Shown: positions 1 to 8,487 of the stretch, one piece after another
How the letters are laid out: every line of letters starts with the position of its first letter
Numbering within the stretch: position 1 is the stretch's first letter
From: Cristatella mucedo
Taxonomy: Eukaryota; Bryozoa; Phylactolaemata; Cristatellidae
Direction: 5' to 3'
DNA: 64,000 bases
NCBI GenBank assembly: GCA_009760855.2
Contig: WPIO01000111.1
Span: forward strand, 1 to 64,000
The notes under the pieces: model-generated
The model's input: the letters and a program-made list of their open reading frames with translations, nothing else
Told to the model about the DNA's origin: nothing
Databases searched by the model: none
Translations under genes and position numbers: made by a program

Positions 1-2
1 GT

Positions 3-308
3 ACAAAAACAGAATTCAATTGTGGTATTTTAAGAAACAACAAAATAATCATTTACGCAGATTGTTATTATGCAAGGAATAAATATTCTAAACAAAGACC
101 TACAAAAATATACTGCTTAGCAAAGAAACACTTTAAAAAAAGGTGTTCCGAGCTATTCGGCATTCATCATTGTTTAGAACACGAATCAATAATGCATATT
201 GCAAAACTGTTCCCATTAGTAAAAGGTAAGCGTAAAGCAACTAAACTAAAAGAATTAATTGTATTACTGGTTCATTTGTACTTCTCAGGTACTTATGTAA
301 GAAATTAA
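3..308 (+). CDS. Unknown protein, 5' end outside window
   Basis: An open frame enters from the left edge and ends at TAA 306-308, giving 101 visible residues. It is rich in Lys, Tyr, Ile and Cys, and has the AT-rich codon use of the rest of the element. Its 3' end overlaps the 3' end of the minus-strand fibre-like gene by 24 bases, a convergent overlap like others in this element. I do not recognise a family. The basic, cysteine-containing sequence would suit a nucleic-acid-binding or enzyme C-terminus, but no motif proves this. Confidence 0.45.
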   Translation, partial: TKTEFNCGILRNNKIIIYADCYYARNKYSKQRPTKIYCLAKKHFKKRCSELFGIHHCLEHESIMHIAKLFPLVKGKRKATKLKELIVLLVHLYFSGTYVRN

Positions 309-1144
309 AAGATTAACCTTCATATTTCCTAGGTTATCAGTATAATAATAATCAGCAGGTAATCTATTAAAATAAGCATAATACTTAAAATCTGTACCAC
401 TAGAAGAAGTATTTATAGCTCTTATATCTCCTGATACTATTGTCGCATCGCTGCTAGGTTTTAATTGTATACAATTAGACGATCCAACTACCATAGCACT
501 AAGTATTATAATAGGTGGACTATTCTTATTTTGCCAAGAGTATGCAGTAGAAATATTATTAATAGAATTCATTGCTCTAGGATTAAATGTAAGTACGACG
601 ACTTCTGTTATTTTTTTAACAGTTCTATCAACATATGACTTTGTCGCAGCATCTGAAGAATTAACAGGTTCAGCAACATTAATTATAGATTTATTATTCA
701 TATTCAAATTTGTTGTAGCAGGAGAATTCTTCAGTAATACATCTCGCTTCAATCCTCCATAAGTAACACACAAATCATCAGGAAGAACTGTTGGTGTAGT
801 ATTAGTAGAATTCCAATATGTAGAAGTAATAGCAAAACTATTCATATTTAAATCTCCAGTCATTGTATCTCCAGATTTTTTGACATAATTAGATAATTGA
901 TTTACATTAACAGCATCTGTTGGATTAACTCCTGCAGCAAGATTTGTAATTGGTCTATTCTGTAATTTAAAGAAGTGCCACTATTTACAATAAAATTAGC
1001 ATCTGCATATGCTTTTTTTACAGCATCTCCATCATTCACAGGATCTCTCATATTAATAATTCTATTTCCATTTGCATCAAGATCTGATAGAATATAACCA
1101 TTTATTCTACTAACGTAGTCATTGCAATGATGTCGTCGACTCAT
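285..1144 (-). pseudogene. Fibre-like protein 0, frameshifted
   Basis: Two open frames (1144 to 902, and 863 back to 285 with in-frame sequence upstream of 863) together look like one protein of about 285 residues. It contains stalk repeats of the form N-x-I-x-N-x-x-x-P-V-N-x-x-D-A-x-x-K-x-Y-x-D, as found in trimeric fibre or tail-spike stalks of phages and Polinton-like viruses. These are followed by a roughly 100-residue beta-rich C-terminus that may be the receptor-binding head. The frames change near 960-975. The start at 1144 is supported by TATATAG directly before ATG. The first 26 bases overlap the end of the nuclease gene. Role as an attachment protein is inferred from the repeats and from three relatives at 11.5-14.2 kb. 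Confidence 0.7.
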
Positions 1145-1952
1145 CTATATAATTACTAATTAAAATCTTCAATCTATCTAACACTTCTTTAACAGTAGGA
1201 ATTATTCTAACAAATCTACAAGGATCATCTTCTTCAATCACTTGAATCAAACATCTTTTTATATAATACTTTATATCATAACCATTTGCTTTCTTATTAT
1301 TAAATCTGCCATACTTGCTTATAATATCAAACTCAAAATCAAAATACTTTTCATCTTTAAGCAATAGCATAAAAATTGGTTCTCTAATTGGCATATCCAA
1401 ATCAGTATTAGGAATTCTTACATTTCCAGCTGCTACATAATCTGACAGAGGTTCTACACAATTCAATCCAGGAACAAAAATTTCAAACTCGGAGTAAAAG
1501 CATTCACTAAGTTTTAAAACATGTAAACCTAATAAGCATTGTGCGTGATATTGTTTAGGTATAAAATCATCAATAATATTTCTGCTCCATAAACATTTTA
1601 ATTCGACTAGAGTATTGTTATCTATTATTCCACCAGGAGAATATCTGTATACACCATCACTACTAAAACAATCATTTGCATTATCAAGTTTTACTTTTAG
1701 TTTCATTTCTAAAAACTTAGCAGCAATAGGTTCAAATACTTTACCGAATATCATTGGAGGAAATTTAATACTAGAATTGTTAGCAATGTATTTTTTTAGT
1801 TTTCTATTTGCAATTAATTCTATATCAATTTCAGTCTGATCTCCAAATACTAAATCATTCCCAAGCACTGAATAAACCTCTGAGCCTCCAATATTCAAGG
1901 ACATTGATTTTTTCCACTCATCTGAGCCTTGTACAAAATCAAATTTATTCAT
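1119..1952 (-). CDS. YqaJ/lambda-exonuclease-type viral nuclease
   Basis: An intact 277-residue protein with the layout of the YqaJ / alkaline-exonuclease branch of PD-(D/E)XK nucleases: an N-terminal Q-G-S-x-x-W segment (residues 8-13), I-G-G-S (21-24), F-G-x-x-x-E (E74), catalytic-type D111 followed by E117-x-K119, and Q138 in a Y-H-A-Q segment. Such enzymes digest or recombine DNA ends during replication in herpesviruses, baculoviruses, phage lambda and some large DNA viruses. Here it may process replication intermediates or support recombination. It sits between the major capsid gene and the fibre-like gene on the same strand. ATG 1950-1952 is preceded by AAATATA. It is one of the few long genes here with no break. 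Confidence 0.8.
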   Translation of the reverse strand: MNKFDFVQGSDEWKKSMSLNIGGSEVYSVLGNDLVFGDQTEIDIELIANRKLKKYIANNSSIKFPPMIFGKVFEPIAAKFLEMKLKVKLDNANDCFSSDGVYRYSPGGIIDNNTLVELKCLWSRNIIDDFIPKQYHAQCLLGLHVLKLSECFYSEFEIFVPGLNCVEPLSDYVAAGNVRIPNTDLDMPIREPIFMLLLKDEKYFDFEFDIISKYGRFNNKKANGYDIKYYIKRCLIQVIEEDDPCRFVRIIPTVKEVLDRLKILISNYIDESTTSLQ

Positions 1953-1975
1953 TATATTTCTAAAAATAAATTTAT

Positions 1976-3507
1976 TTAAATGTCAGTTCCATCGTAAACA
2001 AATGTTCCTTTACTGCAGGTAAATGGTGAACCATTACCATTAGAAGTAAGTTCAGCAGTGTTCTCACAGATAGTTAAATAATGAACCATAATACTTGTCG
2101 CAGCATTACCAGCGATCACAGGTGAAGGTATGTAAGAATTAAACTCAATGCTTACATCTAGTTTTGAAGTGATTCTTAAAGGTTCATCATTGTATTGGAG
2201 ATCAACAACATGAATTGGATATAGCATTAACCATCCAGGGATAGTTACACCAACTGGCTCTGTAACTTCCTTTAATCCAAGATACTGCTTTCTGAATTGA
2301 GTAAAATCTAGATATGCAGTAGAACATTTTCCGTCTTTTGGATAACTACTTCTAGCAACAGTAGGATATTGCTTTGAACCATTAGCAAGCACAGTCACAT
2401 TTTTAAAATCACAATGATTATATGTGCAAGGATTTCCAGTATAATCGTTATATTTATTTGTGTTTTGTGCAGCAACAATCAGCCATCTGACTTTATCAAT
2501 AGTGTTTTGCACAGATAGAGTTCTAGTATATTTTAGACCTTGGTTGAAATTAGTCAGTGTCATATTTTCATAACGTCTGACTCTGTAATTAAGTCTAATT
2601 TTATTTGCTCTTTCACTTGACACATCAGCAAGCGCTCTTTGAATACTTTCTTTAGGAATAACACATGGAACCATCAGTCTCATTTTTGACATATTAATCT
2701 TAAACGCATTCCAAAGTCCTTCATTAGCAGCCCCAGCAGCACCTCTTGATGTAATCGAATTAGTATTAGCAGCAGCTCCTAATGTACCAGTCATAATAGC
2801 ATCAAAGTCACTTCCACCAACTCTCGTCATCTCAAGCGTAAATGGAATATTATAAAGAATCTTATTCATATCTGCACAAAATCCAGACAATCTTGAAAGT
2901 GGGAGTGAGATACTAAAAGTTCCTGCATTATCCGCTAAGACACTCGAAAGACCTCTTCTGTAAGCAAAACCAATATTACTAGAAGATGCTGCAGAAGCAT
3001 TTGGACTAACATAAGCACTGCTTCCTGTATACAAGTCATCAAACGAATTTGCTTCATCTTTCTTCCATCCAGTTGCAGGTCCTTCTGTTCGGTTGTAATC
3101 ATTTGGATATATAAGGTGTCCCATAAGAGTTGATACACTTCCAGGACCTTCTTTCAATGAATAGCTTTCTATTTCTTCAGCACCAAGTCTTATTCTCATC
3201 GAACTAAACATCCAAGCTCCAGCATGTTAACAAATCCAGCAGCAAGAGTTCTAGCAGGTGCTGCAAAGTTTCCACCAGCAGCTGTTTGAACTTGCAATTG
3301 ACCTTCAAGCAGCAGATTAGCATCTGACAGCACATAGCAAAGTTGTTGCTTGCCAGGAACGATGAATGTAACTAGTTTATTTGCAATACTATCTGTTTCA
3401 TTTCCATTACTCTGATACAAATCTCTGTATTGGTAATCTTTAATTTTGAAGTTAGGAAAGCTAGGATCGCCTAATTCTAGTATGGTGTCAATCGGTGCAC
3501 TTGCCAT
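1976..3507 (-). pseudogene. Major capsid protein (double jelly-roll, hexon-like), one frameshift
   Basis: Two overlapping open frames, 3507-3196 and 3211-1976, together cover about 510 residues, the normal size of Polinton/adintovirus major capsid proteins. They keep the family order: an N-terminal arm, a first barrel with a P-L-S-R-L-S-G-F-C-x-D-M-N-K-I-L-Y segment (roughly one third in), and a W-L-I-V-A-A-Q strand and Y-x-D-F-x-x-F-R-K-Q-Y segment in the second barrel. The frames part at about 3199-3206, consistent with loss of one base. There is no homopolymer there, so this looks like a real mutation. The start at 3507 has a TATATAGAGAAGAA-ATG leader. The protein would build the trimeric capsomers of an icosahedral virion. 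The family assignment is by recognition of these segments, not by a search. Confidence 0.82.
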
Positions 3508-3719
3508 TTCTTCTCTATATAAAAAAGTAAAAATTTATTTCTTATTCTGAATATATAAACCAGCACCAATTTTTTCATGTATCCTCCATATCCATCAGCT
3601 CTTGCCATAATTGCAGGAACAGCAGATTTCTCTTTTATAACTCTTTCTATTTCTTTGTATGCCTTAGGATCATTTTCCTTTAACGTTTCTGAATAATCTT
3701 CAGTTTCAGAATCCTCCAT
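3477..3719 (-). CDS. Small glycine-rich virion-like protein, probably frameshifted at its end
   Basis: An open frame of 80 residues beginning M-E-D-S-E-T-E-D. The first half is acidic and Lys-rich; then comes a D-G-Y-G-G-Y-M segment. The last 30 residues read across the TATATA box of the capsid gene and overlap its start, which is unlikely to be natural. A six-base T run on the plus strand (3570-3575) is a likely indel site: in the neighbouring frame the protein would stop at 3535-3537, before the capsid promoter. Function is unknown. Its position between the major capsid gene and a membrane-lytic-like small protein suggests a minor virion component. Confidence 0.5.
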   Translation of the reverse strand: MEDSETEDYSETLKENDPKAYKEIERVIKEKSAVPAIMARADGYGGYMKKLVLVYIFRIRNKFLLFYIEKKWQVHRLTPY

Positions 3720-3800
3720 TTTTGCTTTGTATTTCTTTTTGGTTTAAGTTTATCAAGCATTGCTCGTTTTATCTCAAGATCAATCTCTCTAAGCTTTCCA

Positions 3801-4121
3801 TCATAATCTTCTTCTTTTTCTTTTTTCTAATTCATACTCATATTCTTTCTTTCTTCTTTCCTCTTCAGCTTTATCATCAATATCTCTACGTTTATTAGCA
3901 TACTCCTGGTCAATCTTTTCTTTCTTTGTCTGCAATTCAATTAATTTCCTAGCTTGATGCATCTCAATACCTTTGTTAGCAATGTTCATACTGAGTCCAG
4001 TTAGTCCAGTAAGCACAGGCGCTGCTTTTCCATCACCATCAATAATCTTATCAAGTATGCCAGAACCATGATATTTTCCACCAGTTATTCTACCATGACC
4101 AATTCTAGCATAGCTATCCAT
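3801..4121 (-). CDS. Small basic coiled-coil protein, candidate pVI-like minor capsid protein
   Basis: A protein of 106 residues. The first 50 residues are Gly-rich and amphipathic (G-R-I-T-G-G-K-Y-H-G-S-G-I-L-D). The remainder is a highly charged helix with Lys/Arg/Glu repeats ending in a run of Arg. The start has TATAGG-ATG. The frame closes at 3801 in a purine-rich stretch (3803-3825), and a coding-like neighbouring frame continues to a stop at 3680-3682, so a frameshift here is likely and the natural protein may be about 40 residues longer. Adenovirus pVI and its adintovirus counterparts are small, basic and amphipathic and lie next to capsid genes; the comparison is positional and compositional only. 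Confidence 0.55.
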   Translation of the reverse strand: MDSYARIGHGRITGGKYHGSGILDKIIDGDGKAAPVLTGLTGLSMNIANKGIEMHQARKLIELQTKKEKIDQEYANKRRDIDDKAEEERRKKEYEYELEKRKRRRL

Positions 4122-4127
4122 CCTATA

Positions 4128-4976
4128 TTATTTTGAAATTTCTATTGTAGCTATAACATCTGTAATAGTATTTATTTTATTTCTATTTTGATCTGTTAAA
4201 CTAATTGTAATATTGCTAACTCCATCAATGTCCCCGCGAGTAGGCAAGAATAAAACGTTTGGAACATGCACATCAATTTTTTCTCCTGGATCAATATCAT
4301 CAATATCAATTAAATATAAAGATGAAGACTGTTCTAAAAATCCTTTTTTATGTTCGACATAATTCTTACTAGGATCTACCAAATCGCAGTCAATACTTAT
4401 CCATTTTACTCCAGAATTGTCAGGTAACTGTATTTTATTCCAAGCTTTGTAAGTTCCAGAGAAATACATTGCTTTTTCTACTGCTTCATATGGTGTTCCA
4501 CCAACCATTGCAGCATCGAATGAGCCTTGCTGGTTTGAATTAAATCCTAAAGTGTCTCCAATAGAGTTGATTATTCCAGAATTAGTTCCAAGTAATACAA
4601 CATAATCACCAGTAACTTGCATTATTATTCTATCATCACTATCAACACTAAATTTTATTCCAGTACTATTTCTATTAGCAGCATTATAAAATGAGCCAGC
4701 TTTTCCTAAAGCTTGATTTAATGCAATGACAATCTTTTGACTATCATAATATCCTTCTGGTATAGCAACTGAAAAATTGTTAATGTTTGCCATACTTGCT
4801 CTATACCAAAGCATATCGTTTACTGCATGATTAATATTTGATATTATTCTGTTTGTATATGTAAACTCAACTCTCCGTAAGCCTATTTTGTTATACCCAG
4901 AATCAGATCCGAGCATTAATGGAGGAACAAGAGCCTTTGAATCTGAACTGGTTGTCCCAGTGATTCTAATAGACAT
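4128..4976 (-). CDS. Penton-like minor capsid protein, copy 1
   Basis: An intact protein of 282 residues from ATG 4974-4976 (M-S-I-R-I-T-G-T-T); upstream in-frame codons lack an ATG and would overlap the next gene. It is beta-rich, with a P-E-G-Y-Y segment (about residue 80), a D-P-G-E-K-I-D segment near residue 235, and a C-terminal strand I-T-I-S-L-T-D-Q-N that matches the I-x-I-T-D-Q-N strand of the next gene. This fits the single-jelly-roll penton or minor capsid proteins of Polintons, which close the five-fold vertices and anchor fibres. The leader TATAATATCAGA-ATG is a loose version of the element's start box. It follows copy 2 with only 7 bases between coding regions. Confidence 0.7.
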   Translation of the reverse strand: MSIRITGTTSSDSKALVPPLMLGSDSGYNKIGLRRVEFTYTNRIISNINHAVNDMLWYRASMANINNFSVAIPEGYYDSQKIVIALNQALGKAGSFYNAANRNSTGIKFSVDSDDRIIMQVTGDYVVLLGTNSGIINSIGDTLGFNSNQQGSFDAAMVGGTPYEAVEKAMYFSGTYKAWNKIQLPDNSGVKWISIDCDLVDPSKNYVEHKKGFLEQSSSLYLIDIDDIDPGEKIDVHVPNVLFLPTRGDIDGVSNITISLTDQNRNKINTITDVIATIEISK

Positions 4977-4983
4977 TCTGATA

Positions 4984-5856
4984 TTATATTTCAATAATTT
5001 CTATTACAACAGTAATTTGTTGCGAGCCAAAATCTAAAACTTTCAAATTTTGATCTGTAATTGTAATCAATATATCAGAAATAGATTCTCCAACAAGATT
5101 GTGATATTCAAGAGTATTCGGCTCATATACCATTTGTTCCCAAGGATAAAAATTATAAGCAAAACTTCTTAGAGCCTGTGTTTTGATATTATTTATATAA
5201 CTTGTTCCACTTGCAACTAAATTACAATTTATAAGAATTAAATTCAAGTCAGAAACAAAAACTTCATTCTCTGAAATAATTTTCTCTCCAGGATCTACAA
5301 CTACTTGGGTAAACTGTTTTCCAGGAGCTGCACTATATGTATCTAATGGAAGTGTTTTGTCTGTTGTATAAACAGTTCCAGTAAATCCAAGTAATGGAGC
5401 CATGGTAGACTTAGCAGCTGCAAATGTAAACCCAGCAGGCATAGTAATCCAAGAATTAGAAGTAGCAGTATCAATACCTAAAACAAACTTATCACTTCCA
5501 GATAATACAATAGAATTATTTATTGTATCAGCAATCCCAATATTTACATCATCAGATTCAGCAGCATATATACCAGGTGGAACTCTTACTATTCGATCAG
5601 ATCCACCTGTAATCCTGTAAACAAAAGTATTGTTTGAAGTTGTTATATTTTTAATAGAATTAGTTCCAACAAACTTTTTAAAGCATACCTTAATTTTTTT
5701 ATTCTTAAGTCTTATGGGGTTGTTGATGTTTACTCTAATAGGATTAGTAGTTCCAGTCACGTTAAAAACGTATCCTTCCTTGCCTGCAACGGTATCTTTT
5801 TTGATTGCCTCAAAATTCTTTAGAATATCCTTAACAACATCACGATGATCTGACAT
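4984..5856 (-). CDS. Penton-like minor capsid protein, copy 2
   Basis: An intact protein of 290 residues. The central part has V-P-P-G-I-Y (about residue 92), a hydrophobic L-L-G-F-T-G segment and V-D-P-G-E-K-I-I (about 190). The C-terminus carries I-L-I-T-I-T-D-Q-N followed by a last strand V-V-I-E-I-I-E-I. The order of these signatures (PxGxY, DPGEKI, ITDQN) is the same as in the downstream neighbour, so the two are divergent tandem paralogues. The start at 5856 has a strong TATATAGAAA-ATG leader. A penton-like role is inferred from family resemblance and position between the ATPase and major capsid genes. Two penton-type genes could give distinct vertex proteins, or one paralogue may have taken another structural role. 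Confidence 0.72.
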   Translation of the reverse strand: MSDHRDVVKDILKNFEAIKKDTVAGKEGYVFNVTGTTNPIRVNINNPIRLKNKKIKVCFKKFVGTNSIKNITTSNNTFVYRITGGSDRIVRVPPGIYAAESDDVNIGIADTINNSIVLSGSDKFVLGIDTATSNSWITMPAGFTFAAAKSTMAPLLGFTGTVYTTDKTLPLDTYSAAPGKQFTQVVVDPGEKIISENEVFVSDLNLILINCNLVASGTSYINNIKTQALRSFAYNFYPWEQMVYEPNTLEYHNLVGESISDILITITDQNLKVLDFGSQQITVVIEIIEI

Positions 5857-5859
5857 TTT

Positions 5860-6309
5860 CTATATATCATATAAAAGTTTATTAATTTTAGCAACATATG
5901 ACTTTGGAACTTTTCTAGATTTTGCAAGGTAATCAACAGCAGCACTAATAGAATTTACTACACCAGTATTTCCAGAAGCAAGCTCGCGAATCCACAATTC
6001 AATCTTATTAAATACTTCTGAATCATTCTTTGCAACTAATGGAATTATTTCTATTCCTTTGCCAACTTTTGGTCTTAAATAATCTAAAACTCTTTGCTCT
6101 TTAACACTTCTTTTTTTCTTTTTATCTAGCTCTGCAATAACACTGGAAAGACTAAGGTTTTCAACATTCTTTCTTATTTGTTTTGATATTCCAACAGTTT
6201 TCTTTGTTTCAATAATATCAAGTAAATCTTTCTTTTTATCAATTGTTGATTCATATGCTTTAGTTATTTCATCCATTTGTTTACCATCAAGTTTAGTATA
6301 ATAATCCAT
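5860..6309 (-). CDS. Unknown small helical protein in the morphogenesis block
   Basis: An intact protein of 149 residues, M-D-Y-Y-T-K-L-D, largely helical and Lys/Glu/Ile-rich, with a basic K-K-K-K-R-S segment near residue 68 and a more hydrophobic C-terminal third. There are only 3 bases between its stop and the penton-like copy 2 start. Its own start at 6309 lies just after the stop of the upstream broken gene (6313-6315), and the leader AATAGGCT-ATG is only a weak match to the usual box. I recognise no family. Co-directional placement inside the capsid cluster suggests a virion or assembly factor. Confidence 0.65.
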   Translation of the reverse strand: MDYYTKLDGKQMDEITKAYESTIDKKKDLLDIIETKKTVGISKQIRKNVENLSLSSVIAELDKKKKRSVKEQRVLDYLRPKVGKGIEIIPLVAKNDSEVFNKIELWIRELASGNTGVVNSISAAVDYLAKSRKVPKSYVAKINKLLYDI

Positions 6310-6312
6310 AGC

Positions 6313-7023
6313 CTATTCTAAGACATCATGAGCAGTTTGTTCTAGCTCTTTTTCAGCAGTATACATTTTTTCATTAGTAAGTTTTACTCCTAGCTCATAT
6401 AGTTTTAAATCTTTATTTGTACTATCAATTTCATTTATTATTCTTGATACATAACTTGGGACATATCCATTTTTTCTTTGAGTATTTTAATTAGTTCAGA
6501 TTTATCATAATCTACAACAGTTTTCTTTGGAGTGCCTGTAGTTGGATTTATATTAAACTCCTCAGCTAAACCTTTTTGAGCGGCATCAATAGCTACTCGT
6601 ATTTCTGGATTTGCTGCATATGTCTTTGCTTGATTTGCTATAGTAATTGCTTTTTTATGCTTTCCTTCACTAACAGCTGTTCTTGCTTTTTGAATAGTAC
6701 TTGATATGTCTGGTTTTTGTCGCAAAACTTTCTGCAGTTGTTCTTTGTTTTCTATTTGTAAAGCAAGTTTAGGTCTAATTCTCTTAAGTTTCTCTATTAC
6801 AACTTTACCTGAGTTATCAGTAGATCTCTCTAATGCTTGCTCGTTTAGTCTATGCTCAGCAGCATCTCTTACAGCAATTTCTGATTCTATTCTTTGTATT
6901 TCGCTAGAATTTTCTAGAATGTTTGCATCTCTTAAATCTTACAGGTTTTGCAGTTTAGATTCATAATCTAATGCCTCTTGAACACTTCTTTTGTAAGGTT
7001 TTTTACCACTTGAGTAAATTTTT
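6313..7023 (-). pseudogene. Broken coiled-coil gene of the morphogenesis block
   Basis: Coding-like minus-strand sequence, rich in Lys, Glu, Gln and Ala, can be followed from about 7023 to a stop at 6313-6315 (around 235 residues). It is broken by an in-frame TAA near 6944 and by a change of frame at a run of six T on the plus strand (6470-6475). The open part 6725-6438 has no ATG at its start and so is not a gene by itself. Long amphipathic heptad-like stretches (for example L-x-x-Q-I-E-N-K-E-Q-L-Q-K-V-L) suggest coiled coil. No clear start codon is seen at the upstream end, where a further change is likely. Function unknown; a scaffold or core protein is possible. Confidence 0.55.
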
Positions 7024-7047
7024 CAATTGAAAATTGTACTATATCTA

Positions 7048-7719
7048 TTAAGAATTAAAAAATGTCATTAATTGCTTTCCATCTGAATCAACAGACCAGA
7101 ATCTGCCTTCCGACTCAGTCTTAATTAGGTCTATCACGCAATATCCAAAACGGTTTCTAGTGCAAGAGTTAACCCATTCTCTAAATTGTTTCTTATCAAT
7201 ATCTCCAACATATGCATCACGGATATACTCAATGTCAGTTGTGTTTTGTTTAAAGATTACTATTAAATTTACATTGTTTCCAATTTCTCTCCTAGGTATA
7301 TTTGTAAAGCCTTGAGCAAGGTAGAAAATGTTCAGACCTTATTGTCTTCCTCGTGTGAAATAGTCTAGTATCTTTGTCTGATCCTCAGTCATTAAATCAT
7401 CAAGTACAACTACATTCTTGCAGTTCTTATACGAGTCTACTTCTGGCATAGCATCAATACCATTCACCCATGAGTAAGCTTTGTTTTCTTTTGTCATTGA
7501 CACAAGTCCACGATACAACTTTTGGTCTAAACTTGAAGCAATAATTGTACAACTATCATAATTAACCATTCCATAAAATATCCAATTCATGATAAGTTGT
7601 GACTTACCTGAACCACTTGGACCTAAAACTAAAGCTCTGATTGGAACATTTGGTAAAGGTTCCTTATGTCCAGTATCCACATCTTGTCCAAAATTTAACG
7701 CTCTTACTCGAAGAGACAT
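7048..7719 (-). pseudogene. Packaging ATPase (FtsK/HerA, A32-like), with in-frame stop
   Basis: The N-terminal 126 residues contain Walker A G-P-S-G-S-G-K-S (residues 33-40) and Walker B V-V-V-L-D-D (103-108), as in the DNA-packaging ATPases of Polintons, adintoviruses and NCLDVs. After F-T-R-G-R-Q a TAA (7339-7341) interrupts the frame, but the same frame continues with family-like sequence (N-I-F-Y-L-A-Q-G-F, sensor-type Q; I-V-I-F-K-Q-N) to TAA 7048-7050. Total length would be about 223 residues, normal for the family. It would translocate viral DNA into the capsid. The start at 7719 has TATAGGAA-ATG, and the gene is divergent from the zinc-ribbon gene 34 bases away. Confidence 0.85.
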
Positions 7720-7753
7720 TTCCTATACTAAAAAAAGTTTTTATATTATAGAA
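7720..7753. promoter_or_regulatory. Divergent promoter between ATPase and zinc-ribbon genes
   Basis: Only 34 bases separate the two start codons. Each start has its own box: AGTATAGGAA-ATG toward the ATPase, and ATTATAGAA-ATG toward the zinc-ribbon gene. The A/T-only middle gives no room for longer leaders. Confidence 0.6.
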
Positions 7754-8101
7754 ATGGAAATTTACTGCTTGAAATGTAAGAAGCCAACAGATAGCATTCA
7801 TGAGGAATACATCGAGATCGATAGTACAAAAGGTCTTAGAGGAATGATTAAACCAATTTGTGTGATATGCGAAAGTAAAAAGTCAAAGTTTGTAAAACTT
7901 AGATCAGAAAGTGGCAGTGGAGTTTTGTCTCATGGAAAAAAGTTAGGAACTGGAGTTCTATCTCATGGCAAGAAGTTAGGTACTGGAGTTTTATCTCATG
8001 GTAAAAAGTTTGGAGGTGATGTGAGTAAAGAACAACTACTTTCTGAACTAAGAAAAACTATTAACAGTTTAAAAAAAAGTAAAAAGTACGCTACTAACTG
8101 A
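7754..8101 (+). CDS. Zinc-ribbon protein (DUF5679-like) with three internal repeats
   Basis: A protein of 115 residues from ATG 7754, chosen because TATAGAA-ATG precedes it; the frame is open further upstream but overlaps the ATPase. It begins Y-C-L-K-C and has a second pair C-V-I-C about 35 residues later, a small zinc ribbon like those of DUF5679 proteins in Polintons and large DNA viruses. Residues 53-86 hold three copies of an 11-residue repeat, G-x-G-V-L-S-H-G-K-K-x, matched by three 33-base repeats at about 7915-8013. The C-terminus is basic and ends beside a run of eight A. It lies just upstream of the protease; the two may once have been a single reading frame. A DNA-binding or core role is a guess from charge. 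Confidence 0.65.
   Translation: MEIYCLKCKKPTDSIHEEYIEIDSTKGLRGMIKPICVICESKKSKFVKLRSESGSGVLSHGKKLGTGVLSHGKKLGTGVLSHGKKFGGDVSKEQLLSELRKTINSLKKSKKYATN
7915..8013 (+). repeat. 33-base tandem repeat inside the zinc-ribbon gene
   Basis: Three near-identical 33-base units encode the 11-residue repeat G-x-G-V-L-S-H-G-K-K-x. The unit length is a multiple of three, so copy number can change without breaking the frame. Confidence 0.8.
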
Positions 8102-8459
8102 TCTTGAAATAAATAACTATGTGAAAGAATTAGATATAAAAAATTTCAGAGGTGTATTTGCAAGAGATGAATTAAGTTCTCCAGAACAGAATGAGTGCCT
8201 CATTTGCAATACTGGTAAATCAGATTTAGCAATATATCATTGGGTAGCTCTTAAAAAAATAGGTGATCGATGTTTTTATTTTGATTCGTTCGGTGCTCCT
8301 CCAATGCCAGAAGTGATTAATTATTTCGGTGTTAAACCAAGTTTTCAGACTTTTCAACTGCAAAAGTTTAATCAAACGGATTGTGGAATGAGGTGCTTAA
8401 TCTTCCTTAATCTAATGGAATTTGTCGATTTTGGTACAGTCATGCAATTATTAATTTGA
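8073..8459 (+). pseudogene. Adenain-like cysteine protease, start unclear
   Basis: Counting from the GTG at 8121, the protein shows H-W-V-A-L (H40), Y-F-D-S-F-G (D55), Q81 and D-C-G-M-R-C-L (C88). The seven-residue gap between Q81 and C88 equals that between the oxyanion Gln and catalytic Cys of adenovirus protease, and the His-Asp-Cys order is right for the C5 family. The enzyme matures virion precursor proteins. The frame is coding-like back to about 8082 but contains no ATG and meets a stop at 8070-8072, beside a run of eight A (8071-8078) that joins it out of frame to the zinc-ribbon gene. Either a start has been lost, or an indel in the A run has separated a formerly fused protein. The C-terminus at 8459 is short for the family (about 200 residues usual). 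Confidence 0.75.
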
Positions 8460-8487
8460 ATTAAACAAAATATTTCCACTATATAGA

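Noticed and set aside
3196-3211. Programmed ribosomal frameshift in the capsid gene
   Set aside because: No slippery heptamer is seen at the junction, and other genes of the element are also broken, so mutation is more likely.
5402-5848. Two plus-strand open frames opposite the second penton-like gene
   Set aside because: They lack the start box and lie wholly antisense to a well-supported gene.
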